A stretch of 64,000 bases of DNA from Scleropages formosus (Eukaryota; Chordata; Actinopteri; Osteoglossiformes; Osteoglossidae): assembly GCF_900964775.1 (NCBI RefSeq), contig NC_041809.1, positions 27,291,338 through 27,355,337 of the forward strand, in the 5' to 3' direction. Each line of letters opens with the position of its first letter. Position 1 is the first letter of the stretch. Below, one piece after another: positions 23,251 to 36,300 of this stretch. A program made the translations under genes and the position numbers. Under the pieces are notes generated by a model. The model made no database searches. It was not told the DNA's origin and worked only from the letters and a program-made list of their open reading frames with translations.

Positions 23251-23949
23251 ATACTGATACATGTGCATGTTTCATATACAGTCTGTTTTCATGTGTATGG
23301 CGACAGCTGTGCGGTTTTCCATGTAAATAAGGGTGACGACGTGCTGCGTTCTTATTTAAGACTTTTAGCTTCACACAGACACTATTCTGCGGACATCTGG
23401 CAGATTTAACGGACATTGATTGGAATTTCGGAAAGCCAATGAGTCCGTTAAACCATGAAGGATACACTGTAGCGAGCACTTTTCAGATGACAGAGACGAC
23501 GGATCCCACTGCACTGCAGCCCATCGTTTCCTCTTCTCACTTTTGCGTGCTTGATTCACGTGGCCGTTAAGGTGTTTCCATTAAAGCTGATCCTAGTACT
23601 GACAGGGGGACTCAACGGAGGTATGGAAAAGCAACAGTCGAAAAGGTTCAAAGAGCTCCTTAGACCGCTTTGAGCAGGTATCTCGCAGATGTGAAAACAC
23701 AGGCAAAGCGAGCAACACTCAGCAGATTAAAGATACAGAGACGAGACGAAGCCGCATCTCTGTGCGACAGAAACCACACCAGGGGACAAATTGTGCAAAG
23801 TGCGCGAACCACAATTTTTTTGAAGCAACTTTGGTCGCGTTTCCTGTGAAGCTAGCAGAACGGGTCGTACCACAGCTCCACGAGGGGTGATGAGATATCG
23901 GGCCAACAGCAAATTCACAGTTTTCATGCCTGGGGGTCGCCAGCTTCAT

Positions 23950-24366
23950 TCAGGGAACCTTGTGGGATTCATGTAGGAACGCGGGGGAGTCTGTACTGAG
24001 CTGCGCGTCTCCTCAGACCGGCGCGTGTCGGTGATCGCGCGGCTCTCCTCGGGGGGGACTAACCGAGAGGGCGAATCAATGTGAGTGCCGGGCAGCGGCG
24101 CGCGGAGTGCCGATAGTTCGCGCCCCTGCCGCCAGTCGCGAGCCGTCGACTGCCGCTGCCGGCGCACTTCGCGGGACGTGCGGGGCAAGAACGAGGAGTC
24201 TCCGTCCGTGCAGACGCGGGACTCAAGCGAACACAGGAAGAACAGCGGATTTAAATTAAGTAAGCGGGAGAACTGTTGTTGAGCCTTCGAGCGAGCGAGG
24301 GAGGGAGAGAGGCCGGCGTTTTGTACCTAGACTGGGGGGAGGAGGAGGAGGAGGAGGAGGAGGAGG
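23950..24366 (+). promoter_or_regulatory. CpG-rich unc119 promoter and 5' UTR
   Basis: A GC- and CpG-dense stretch ends at unc119 exon 1, and this density continues to about 24.85 kb. It is the most CpG-rich part of the window. No TATA box was recognised; the transcription start is unknown. A GAG/GGA run of about 27 bases sits at 24340-24366, directly in front of the upstream ATG. Confidence 0.6.
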
Positions 24367-27300
24367 ATGAGCTATTCCTGTAACAGCGCAGGGGCTGTGT
24401 GCAGCAGCAGCAGCAGCCAGGATCCGTCCACCCCTCGGACACCGCGCGCCAATAATCCTGGCAGCGTTAGCGGCGGAAACTCCAGCACTTCCAACAAGAG
24501 CACCTGTTCCCGCGGCAGCCCGGCGAAACCGAGCCCCGAAGCCCCAGCGGCCATGAAGGTGAAGAAGGGCTGTAACTCGACGGATGTGGGGGTCCCGGCC
24601 ACTACAGAGGAGGAACTGCTCACCAAATCCATCATCACTCCCGAGGATGTACTGGGGCTGCAGAAGATCACGGAAAGTAAGTTAGACATGAACTGAAAAT
24701 CCCGCGTCTGAATTTGCGTGTGTACTTGACGTGACCGGGCTTCGTCTCTCACGCTGGGGTGTGAAAGCGGTTCCCGGTTCGGGCGAACTGCCGCTCTCCC
24801 CCCCGGTACTGCGTTTAACGAGATACACCGTCGAAAGAGCAGCGTTGCGTCGCTTGCGGTTCACTCCTCGTCAGCCGTGGTGTTTGCGAGGCTGTCAGGA
24901 CAGGAGCTACCGCTTTTGCGAGTACAGACAGAACTGGAGTTACACACTTATTCAGCTTTCATCGCGTAATAAATAAACTCGCAGTATCTAAAATGTGCGG
25001 ATAATACGTGAACGTAACTGGTTAAATACATAATAATACTTAAAATTAACAGTTCGTGCAAGAAAAAAATCGCGAAATAATCTGATTTGAAATTAGGCTC
25101 TGTGTTTTTAACGGTTTCTTCCTGTGGAACGTGACACTTGTGTGAAGTCCTGAGGCAGTTCTGTTATTAATACACACACACAGTGCTTAAGGATTAAATT
25201 TTGTGCGTTGTAAAGGTTTGTCTCGATGTTTCTCGTTTCTCTCTCTCTACTTTTCTGCCTCATATAGACCACTAAAAGCATTAGTAATGCAAGAATAAAT
25301 GAAAATGTTAAGTGACCGCTGACGAGGCCTGTTCCAGTCAGTCAGTGTGTCACCTGGAAGGTGTGTATGGATGAGGCCTGGACAGAGGTCCGTCTGTCCA
25401 TACTGTGTGACACGAAGGAAACTCACACAGGACTCCCTAGAAGGAAGTTTTTTGGGATACACTGTTCCAGTGTGTTGGAAATGAGACCCAGGAGGTGTGT
25501 AAAACTGCCTCATGCAAGTGAACGCCTTGTATTTTTACCCTTAACACACCTGACACTCATCCGGATGGGGTTAAGCGAGAGGAGGTGGACAGGTGAGGAA
25601 GAAGCAGGTTGCACTATTTCAGCACAGTTCTCTAGTGATGGATCCACATTGTCCTCAAAGAAGTGACAGGGACGGCCTCCGAGACTTTCGCCGACCATCC
25701 AGCTTCCCCTTTGGATCTTCTGTGAAGGAAGCGTGACGCTGGCATTTTAACGTCGCCCACAGCACGGTCCTTCTCTTTTCTTAGACATCTGTCATGCTAG
25801 CATCTGATGGAATAGTGGGTAGGGAACCGAACGTGAGCAAAGTACCATGGTTAAGTAGAACGGCTTTGTCATCATTCAGCGGCGCCTGTGCCGTTGCCAC
25901 CTTCTCTATTGGATGGCTTCACGGGATGTTTCCAGTGGCATCTCAGCCGTGTTCCAAATACAAAGCCTTTCTGGGCACTTTGATGCATTTGTTCTGGGAA
26001 CGTGATAATATGCAAGCTTACTGGATTGGGGTTCATGCATCCATTCAGGAAACCTTTAACAAAAAGTTTTTGTCCTTATCCTGCTTGTTGTCAAAGCACA
26101 ACCCAAATTCCTTTTTTGATGATTTTATGGAATGTATTTTCATTATTGTTACATACTTGGCAAGGAAATGTTTTTTAATGCGGTGGTCTATACCTGAAGT
26201 TTCTTCTTTAAATGTGTGGCTTGAAAATTTAACATTTGATTTGCATGACAATTCAAAGGAATACTGGAGTATCTGGACACCCTTCTGGAGCGTAGACAGT
26301 GCTATATGAGCATACCTCTGATACATTGTGACCTTTAACTGGTAGATGTTGCCCTATGTACATGGACATGTTTGCTGTTTCTTGGAATTCTGTCTCTGCC
26401 TGTATGTTGCTGTGACCCAGTGCTGTTGATAAAACTGTTTTATGAGAAAAAATAAATACTATTAATCTTTATTTAGCTGATGCCTATGTCCAATTCAATT
26501 TACGCTGTTGGTTTTGTACAAACAGCTGCCTTCAGTTACTGTGTGTATCCATTCATACAGCTGGGTATTTTTAGTGTATCAGTTCAGAGTAAGGACCTTG
26601 ATCAAGTGTGCTACAGAGGGGATTCACACAGTGAACTTCAGCTTGCGAAGTGATGCTGTAATTGCTGTTGTGCTCCTACTCTGCATAGGTAACAATTTTA
26701 GCACATATGTTTCCTTTGAAAACTTTCCCTGTATAATTTGGAGCTATGGCCTGTCGTGCACATGCTATATCCTGAAGAGTTTTGCAGTTTTGTTCCTCTT
26801 TAATTGATTTGACCAGAATGGATTTGTACTACTTTATTCCGCAAGTGTCTTTGGAACACACTATTCTTGCACATGTAACATTATTGTCTCCTGCAGTGTG
26901 AGAGGAAGCGTACAGCAGTGTAACAGGTGCACATGGGGTTCCCACGTGGCTTGTTCCAAACGGACTCCTTGTTGTCATTAGTTAGGAGATCGCCATACAT
27001 TCCCAGTGATTTGGAAGACTCCTTTTCCTGTTTTACACAGGAAAAATGACAGTGCTATTAGAATGCTGCCTTAGCTATTCAGTGACTGGAACTGTTGCCT
27101 TTATTAAAATCAAGTTTCAGGTGCATGCAGAGTCTTAGGTGTCCTGTCCTGCTTTACTTACTTTTTGAAATTAAGAAGTGGTTCTTTATTCCTGATAAAA
27201 TCCGCAGAGATGCGAAAATTGTCATTGGATCTTTGTGCTTACATCGAGTTACTGTAGATCTCAGTCAGATGGGACAGCCACTTGACAGGAGCCAGGCCAT

Positions 27301-30300
27301 TTAGCCAGAAATCCACAGCCTTACTTGTGCAGCGTGAGCAGAAGATAGAAACCAGATATAGACAGTAAATCAAAGAACTAAGACAGATTAAGACTATAGC
27401 CAAGCCAGGAGCAGAGAAGTGAGGACTTTGTCTGGGTAAGCCTACCCAAAAGCCTTGGCCCCAAGCAAGGCAAAGTGGAAACGGTAATAATCTTCATCTT
27501 TTTCCCAAGCATCTGTAACTGTATTCCACAAATGCCCCATATCAGTTATGATGATCTTGTAGATCATATAAACAGTGAGAATGACTGTTTGGTAAATTGA
27601 AGTAGTGAAGATGTTGATCACAATGGGTTGGTTTTGGGGAAAGAGAAACACCTCTTTTCTTCCTTATTGTTTAAGAGTTGAGTCAGTGTGTTAGTAATGG
27701 TGTGTGAGGGTATCTTGTATGTCAGTCAACCAGCCCTAGTTTCTCTGCATGTGGTTGTCAGTGTGGCAGCCATAGGGGCAGCTGTGGTTGTAATTGAAAT
27801 TGATTTCTGTGTTCTGTTTTGCCATTTGCCAGTTGCCACTCCTGGAGCCCAGTTAGGACTCTAAAATGTGGAGTATGCATTGGTGTCAAGTTCATTGATG
27901 CTGGGGATGCATGTGCTTTGTATATTTTCCATGGGGCCAATTAAAAGTATGATGATTAACAAGTTAAATATTTTTGTTTTATATTTTGATGTTAGCTAAT
28001 ATACTGGCTTTTTTGCATATAGATGTGTGCTTTGTGTGTACTACAGTTTGTTGTGGTTTTGTAGTTTCACATAGTATGGCAGCTACTTGTTACACCTATT
28101 GGTTAAATTTAATTTTATACCTGCATGTCATGCAGGCTTAGCTCATTTTAACCAGTAAAGTGAAGACAGGCCATTAAATGCTTCTTACATAGGTTAAATA
28201 TTATATCTTGTAAAAAGTCTTAAATCCTATCTTAAATACATCCTTTATTATAAAAGGCATGTGCAACATACATAGTCTGTAAATAGTTACATGTGCCCCC
28301 TTTAAAATACTAGATGCTGTAGTCCATTATCATTTTACTGCAGCTGACTGTTTGTTTGTTGGCATTCTGTTAATAACCTATTTTTTATGTCTTACATGTC
28401 CACACATTTTGTTTCAGTATATAGATTTATAAGTTGCTTTAAAATGAAACTATGAGCTGTTTGTATATACATGCACTGTAAATATTAGCACTTTATTATG
28501 CATTTGTTTGGGAGCCACTTCTGTCCAAAGCAAATTTTGTGAGGCTTGTGTCCTGCAGTATATTTACATATTGCTAACATCTCAGTAACTGGTTCTTCTG
28601 GCCAGTCAGGTTGTTACACAAGGACACATTTACAGTTTGAGTATGGTTTCTATGGTCATGAAATTGTTTTCCAGCCCTTTGTTCATTTACTCTGGCAATT
28701 TGCTGTATACTGCTACATACTGAGTTATAGGACCATGTCTTTTTTTGAGTCTGCCACATTTCATAAAAAGAGTTCCTCCACAATGAATTAGAGAAGAGAA
28801 GCAATATTTTACTTAGTTTAGACAAATACAGTAGGGCATTGAGTAGCATAGTGGTTAGAGGTATCCCTGGCCCTGCTACAGTATCCTTCAGAAAGGTACT
28901 TACCCTGAATTGCTCCAGTAAAAATTACCCAGCTGTATAAATAGGTCGATCACTCTAAGTAGGTTAACGTTGTAAATCACTTTGGAGAAAATCATCAGCT
29001 AAATGAATAAATAACTTAATTTTCGGCATTGATAAAAACACTCAAGAGTGTTTAATAAAGGGCAATTAGACCACTATCCAGGGAAAATGACTGAGCAAGA
29101 CAATTTATAAGATGAGATTTACTGTTCTTATTTATTTACTTTGAATGGGATTTGGAAGCTGTAATGCTGTCTGTTTGCAATAAAAAGATATCACGTTGAG
29201 ATTAAACATGTTACAATGTAGGCCTAGAAAGGCCTGTATGTCTGTAAAAGCCTTGGTAATGCCATTCACCCCTGTTATGGTAATTCTAAAATTTGAGATG
29301 GTTAAGAGAAGGGCTACTGGAGTCTGACTGTAATGTGTGTCCATTCATAAACATACACCTCTTCAAAAGAACTGAACTGTGGGATTTCTGCCTGGCAATC
29401 CTGTTGAAAGGAGAGGTGAAAGGTAGAAGTGACAGCACCACATATACAGACTACTGTTCTGAAACACAGTTGCCTGTGTAACCCCAGAGACCCCCAGTCT
29501 CAAGCCACAAGGGGACAAATCCCAAAACCCTGCTGGGGGCAAGAGTAAGCACTCATTTAGACCAAGCACAAATGTGATTGTTGAAAGCCTCCTTAACTAC
29601 AGACAAATGTTGCACCCTTCAGAAATGTCCTTGACTTTGTTTTCATAAATAATCTCTATAAAAGGATAAAAAGCATACATTTGGCTATGGAAGAGATTTA
29701 GGATCAAACATCTGGCAAGCAGATGATTAGGAGTCTTGAGAATAATCTTTTTTGGAGACAGTCTTCAGAGAGATGTGCAACCCCCACTCCCTTCACCCAA
29801 ACTTAATGTCTTGTTTTAGAACTGCTATATCTTCACCTGTAACTCCCTCTGCATAATCTGGATTAGCATCTATAAACAGACGCCACTATTATCACATGAA
29901 AGTTTTCCGGATGTGTAGGCTGGGTGCTAGGTTTTTTGTGATGTATTTGTTGTTTTTATCGATTTTTGTTACTGCTGCTGATGAAGTTACTGAGGTTGTT
30001 GCTACTGCTGTTACCTGAAAGTAAACCATGGAGCAGAAGTGAAATCAGACAAAGTGGTTCTGCTAAGAAGGAACTGATACTCTCTCCCTCGAACACAAGT
30101 CACTGGTAAAATTTACATTACCAGTAGCTTTATGTTGCTGCCTTCAAGTTGTTCCAGACTAGTTATCCTGTGTCTTTGTGTTCTGTTTAATAAGGTCCTT
30201 TAAATAGGCAGGGTCTATTTATGGTCATTACCAGTGCTCTATATGCCCTGATAAACAACATCTTGTCTTATACCTTAGAAAATAACAATTGTCCTTATCA

Positions 30301-33300
30301 TTCAAGCTTTTAACTGAGATCTGATATCTTGTAGCTTATGTCAGTGCCTCTCAAAAATATTATGTTCTCTTAAAAATTCCATGTGCCACATATGATGACT
30401 GATTGATTAAACTGCAGCATGGACTGAATAACAGGTTTGTGGTTGTACCGGAACCTGGCCCCCTCAGCTTCCATACACTCTAGCATTGGTTAATATCATC
30501 CGTTGAAGAAGAGAAGCAGGAAATGTTCTAGAACCGAATTAAATGCTGGTTGCTAGGTAACAGTGTTAGCGCAGCTGCTCCAGGGTGTGAGGGTGCCAGA
30601 TTGGCGGAAGCACTCAGAGCCATGGGCCTTCCCTGAGCATCCTGGAAGGCTTGGCTCAGTCCCTGCAGTCCTCTGCCAGAGGCACTTTGTCTGCCTACAA
30701 GGTACAAGATGCCTGTTTCTAGGCTTGCTGAGAAGGTCCAAGGAACAGTGGCACTGTTGGCAATGACAAGATCTGAGGTGTCAGGGCTGTCTAATGGGTA
30801 GCGAAGTGTGTGTCCTCTCATGGTGAGGTCATCCAGCGGAGCCTGGACAACATGAATATTCAATAGCAGCCTGTCCACTCACATTAAGTTCAAGAACAAA
30901 TAACCGTCAGTGTTTGTTGAGTGGCTCTAAGTACAACCCATTCAAGTCAAAATACATTCTAGGTCGGTTTGCTTGTGAATAGTAATGAGAAATCATCACC
31001 ATGTTTCGAAAGAAAAAAGTGTGCAGGATTTTGCAAGAGACAATGTTTCCCTTTGCCTGTTATTCATTGGATTCTGAATCAGGTCAGGCTGAAACAGGTC
31101 AGACAGTTTATTTTAACAAAGGTTTTACATTCATACATGTCAGTTAAAATGATCGCCAACAATGCAGTTGCTGGCATATGTGTGTAAAGGGCATATTCAT
31201 AAACTGATCAGGATGGTTTAAATACAACAAAGTGCAGGAGGTAAATAATCAACTCTGCTTTACCCATGAGAAAAGTACTAAACTTGTAAAATTGCCGGTG
31301 GTTATGAGAATTTTTCCTAACTTGTGGTTGCAGTGAAAAAATATCAGAAGACAACTCTCAATAACAAATGGTAAACTGAGACCTGTTGCATTAGTGAGAC
31401 AAGTGTCATTCATAGGTCACTTGTGAGGATAGCCTGATGCTGACCTACTGGAATGAGAAAATGGGGGGGAAAGCAATGTGTCAACGCCATATTGCTAGCA
31501 GCACTGTAACGAACAGGTGTTCTTTTAAAGTCTGGATTTTTGAAAATGAAGTCCACGGCGCTGACTTTAGTATTGCATTACATCCACGGAATCAAAAGAA
31601 ACGTCTGCTTGCATGGCTTATAATTTTAACACGCATTTGCATATAGGATGGTACATACCATGTTTGAGAGTATAACTGGAATTCCCATCTTGGGAAACAT
31701 GACCGCAGATTTTTTTTTATTTAAAAGTCCACGTTGTGGACCAGTCAGCCTATCTGCTTTGACCACGTTCATAGTATTTAAATGCTGGTGGGAGCAAAAC
31801 GACTGCCATAAAAGTTGAACTGCTGTTGTATCTTCACAGAGAAGAGCCTTGTTCTCCCTGGAGCCATGGCACTTTATAAATCAGCTACTGTTTACATTTC
31901 ATTCAAAGGATCTATTTTTAACACAGCTCTTAATGGATTCTGCAAAACCTGAGGTTAACAGCTGCACAGTGGATTCTTTTGTTCACTTGGTTTGTAGGGC
32001 CTGTCTTTAGCCAATGATCCTTGTTGGAAGTCTTATTGACAATGATAATTTATTTCCAACAAATCAGTAATAACTGACATTTCATATAAAGGAGTAGGAG
32101 ATCTAGTGTCGTTTCCTGTAATCATGTGTGATGACTCATGTGTGTGGAGGTTTCTGTCGGAGGCATGGTGAGAGATGCAGAAGTGTTTGCATTGTATGCA
32201 TGACTGTGCATGTGTCAATGTGTGTGTCAGTGGGCCTTTGTGCAAGTGTATGTGTTAGTGTTAGTGTCTGTTTGGTGTATGGTTGTGTATGCCTGACCAC
32301 ATATATGAGGTGTGTGTGCACGCCAGTGCAATGTGCATGTAGTTTACTGCTCATCATCTTTCACTTCTCTTTCCTGTTGATGTGGTCAGGCTGCAGATGG
32401 CCTGGTTTAAATAATCCAGAGGATGTTGTCTACTATCCCACTTTATTCGGAGGAAATAGTTCTGCCTATTTGCCAGTGGCATTCTATCTCCTTTGCACAC
32501 TTAGGAAGATTCCTGGTATTTGCTTTTTTATAATAGTTACTGTTGGGTTTTCAAGCATTGGAGAAGCCCCAGTTTTGTTCTCTGATTGTACATCTCCCTT
32601 GAAATGAATTTTCAGCTTTGAGATTTTCACCATAGGTGAAAGCTTGGAAGAGGCTCATGACAACAGCATTTATTGGTCCAGTGAAGCTATGTGGTATGAA
32701 TCCTACTGAAAACTAATACACAAATGAGGAAGATAATAAATAAGGAACATCAGTTTAAATGCAGTCTGCAAGATGAGAAGGAAGGAAGAGGAGATGTATC
32801 TATGTATGGTTCCTACCATGAACTGTCTAATTTGACTCAGCCTTTGACTGCTTCTTTAGAATGAATACAAGCCTTCTCTCCTGCTGGAAAAAGAAGGAGC
32901 AATCTGACTGTGTTCATTATTGCCAAAAACTGCAGTTCACTTAGGTTGCATAGTGTCATATTTAAAGAACCGTTAATCTAGCACAGAGAGAGAAGGCAGT
33001 GTCCTGCTAGAGGACATGAACCTCTGACAAGGTAGTTTCCTGTTCAACTCATGTGAAAGGCAAGGCCACTTGAACCATGACCAAAGACAACTGGGCAAGG
33101 AAGACCAATGTTTTTACTACATCCACTAAAACTGAAAGAGACACGGGGTCTTTCCCAGCCTGCTGGGAATGTTACTGATAAACTGGGCACCTGGAGGCCA
33201 GATTATTTTCACATCTTATTCACACCTTTTCTCCACCGACCATGTGCCTGGGGATGATCTCATTTTAGTGTTGCATCATGGAATCCCTGCTGGACAGCTT

Positions 33301-36300
33301 ATTGCCACCGTAGAACACAGCATTGCCTCAGACTATCCGCACTGGGCAGTGAATGCACGATGAATGGACAGAACTGTGCTCACAAGCAACCTGTTGTTCT
33401 GAAACCCTTAATTACACTAAAGCAGCTTTAGTCATGGCTTAAGGTTGCTATTCTTGTCCAATGCAGAAATCCTGCTTGCACACAGCATCTCACTAACTTG
33501 ATATACTGAGCACTGCACTTGTTTCTACTCAGTATAGTGAAGCAACTGTCCTGCTTTTTATAGCCTTCCCCCATATTATGAAGGTAATCTGCTCCTGAGA
33601 AACCCTTAGTAAGGTGAATTGTCATTATTTAAAGATGTAATTACCTTGGGTTTCAACTGTAATTTTTTTATGCGTTACTGAGCTTGAACTCATGGTAAAA
33701 GCACATTTAGTTTTAACTTATGATCGGGGCTCCATGTATAACATTTTAGTTTCAAATTTGTCAGAATGACAGCTGTTGGATCTCTGCAAAGAATGTCTAC
33801 ATCACAGCCTTTATACAAACCTCCATAGACAGAACAGACTGGAAAAAATCAGGTGGTTTGTCAAGATGTAGGGAGCAGAGGAACTTAGCTGTCTGAAGAT
33901 CAGTTAACTAGACCATGTGGCAGTCATGTGAGAACGGCAACACGGTGCAAGGCTGAAGAGGGAGGGGACACATCCCGGATGGGATGCCAGTCCATCGCAA
34001 GGCACCCCAAGCAGGACTCGAAAGCCAGACCCACCACAAAGCAGGCCCCGACCAAACCCGCTGTGCCTCCACGCCCCACTGCTTTACTAAATATCTACCT
34101 GTGTATATATGAATCAACACAACACATAATGTCTGAGTGACAGAGAGAGTGTGCTCCACTGATAGCGAGTGCTGCTGTTCCATAGCACCTGGGTGGTGTG
34201 AGAGGATGTGGGTTTGAGCCCCGCTTAGTCTGTGTGGAGTTTGCATGTTCTCCCTGTGTCTTCGTGGGTTTCCTCCCACAGTCCAAAGACATGCTGTTCA
34301 GGTTCATCCATAGTGTGTGAGTGACAGAGTGTGTGTTCCACTGATGTATGGATGAATGACCCATTGTAAGTAGTGTATCTTGCAGCGTAAGTCTCCTTGG
34401 TGAATAAGGTGTGTGGGCTGATAACACTACATAGAGTTCATTGGAAGTCCCTTTGGAGAAAAGCGTCTGCTAAATAAATGTAACACAAATCTGGCAGCAA
34501 CTAAAAGCTGTGAAAATCTCATCCGCAGGCATTAAAAGCACCATTTTAGCAAGTTATCAAGGCAAATAATAGATTTTGTTTCAAGGTTAATCCAAGTAAA
34601 CTGTCAAATAAAATGTGTGAGAGTTGGACTGAGATGCTTTATATTAATGAGCTTGTCAGTGAAAATTGACAAATGGAGGCGTGAAACCCTTGTGCCAGCG
34701 TGAATTGACACTGACAGAAAGAGGAAGCCTTGCTCATGAATGCAACCATCAGCATTCTGATAATTTAAGAAATGGAAGCAGCAATTGCAACTACTTGTCT
34801 GTTGTGTGGGTACTTCCCCACATGTTCACGCCTAATGTTTGCAAATGAGTAAAATACCAGGAAAGGGACAGAAATGCTACAGAAAGAAAGCAGCATGCAC
34901 ATTTCCAGCTGTAGCAGAAAGTACATTTCCTGTGCAGAGATCATGCTGGCACAGTGAGAAATGTTTGACATTTGCTCAGCCCTTCTTTTTTGTATAGGTG
35001 TAGTGCTTATAAATGCCCCCCACTGAAACAGCAATTGCTGCCTGCTACTTGTGAAGGATATCTGCTTCAGCACCTTGTGTTTGAAAGTATTATGATATCT
35101 CACAGCTCATTTCCTGCCTCTTCAAGAAGATAGCATTACTTTGGAGGTATGACACTGCTGGACGAACTGAGCCCATAAGCTTGTACCTCGTTCCCAAGGA
35201 TGTTAACTGTGTTGGGGTGTGTGTGGTTCAGAACATCCTATCCACTCTGCACTGTTAGAAAAGGGCTCTCCAAACCTTTTTGTTACGGCTAATCCCCTTA
35301 TCTGAAGGCCGTCCATGCTTGTAACACTAAGGCTTGGTAAGCCTCTTTGGTGTAATCCAGTCAGGAGTTGGGGACAGAATGGGGGGTCAACTTCAGGATG
35401 GGGAACATGCATGTGCCACCCATAAAACTCATGTGATGCAGTAGAACAGGAGGAGTATAGTGCCTAAGAGGGCTTCATCAAAACAAAATGGCAAAGTTCA
35501 AAGCCCAGTTCAAGCTCTGCACTTTTACTTTTTGAGGAAATACTTTAATTTTTTTGAGTAAAAATGTAGATAAGTGTAAGTCAGTACTATTTAATAATAT
35601 GTTCGGTTGTCAGACTGAACAATGGCATTTGCTCATCTGCCTGAATGTTTTTGTAGCCTTCATTATCAACATCTTGTTTTTTTTTTTTACTGGGTTATTG
35701 TTTGTTGAACATGTTTTAAATCCTGATGCATACAAAAAGAGAGACAAAGAAGGTTGCGGGATGGTAGTGAAGGAAAAAGTTGTGAAGGTGATGTCCTCGC
35801 ACTGGGAAGACGTGAGATTGACACGCAATTAAACTTCCAATCCTTTGTCCTTTTTTACTTTCAGATTACTTGTGTGGTCCAGATGAGAACATTTACAGCA
35901 TTGACTTTACAAGATTCAAGATTCGGGACATGGAGACAGGCACGGTGCTGTTTGAAATCACGAAGCCCCCATCCTCTGGTGAGAAGGAGGTCACCCAATT
36001 CTGGGTGACCAGAACAACACGTAGAGTAGTATCAGTTTATGAGAAGATGGTGAGGAACAGGATTCTGTTTACTGTGGTGTGTTAAAAGAATAATTCGGGC
36101 TGCGATGGCCGAGTGGTTAAGGCATTGGACTTGAAATCCAGTGGGGTTTCCCTGCGCAGGTTCGAATCCTGCTCGTAGCAGAGACAATTTTAAGCGTTTC
36201 GCACTATATTCTCTGAGATGTACATCGCGTTGAAGAAAAGTGTCTGCTAAATGAATAAATGTAAATGTAATTACACCAAGGCTTTAAGTCAGAGCAAGGT

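Larger units (their letters stand above)
21470..23940. other. Intergenic DNA between the beta-B1-like crystallin and unc119
   Basis: No convincing exon. It holds a 19-bp perfect inverted repeat (22337-22409) and a diverged repeat fragment at about 23.1-23.25 kb. CpG content rises towards the right end, at the unc119 promoter. Confidence 0.55.
24677..35864 (+). other. unc119 intron 1 (11.2 kb)
   Basis: No additional gene was recognised. It holds an L1-type LINE fragment (25.93-26.46 kb), a family C SINE (28.83-29.0 kb), and a family B fragment next to a family A SINE (33.94-34.48 kb). The minus-strand open frame at about 30.5-30.9 kb was considered and judged spurious. Confidence 0.7.

Noticed and set aside
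30528-30878. Minus-strand open frame of 116 codons in unc119 intron 1
   Set aside because: No recognisable motif, no splice context, competing frames on the other strand, and composition like the surrounding intron.
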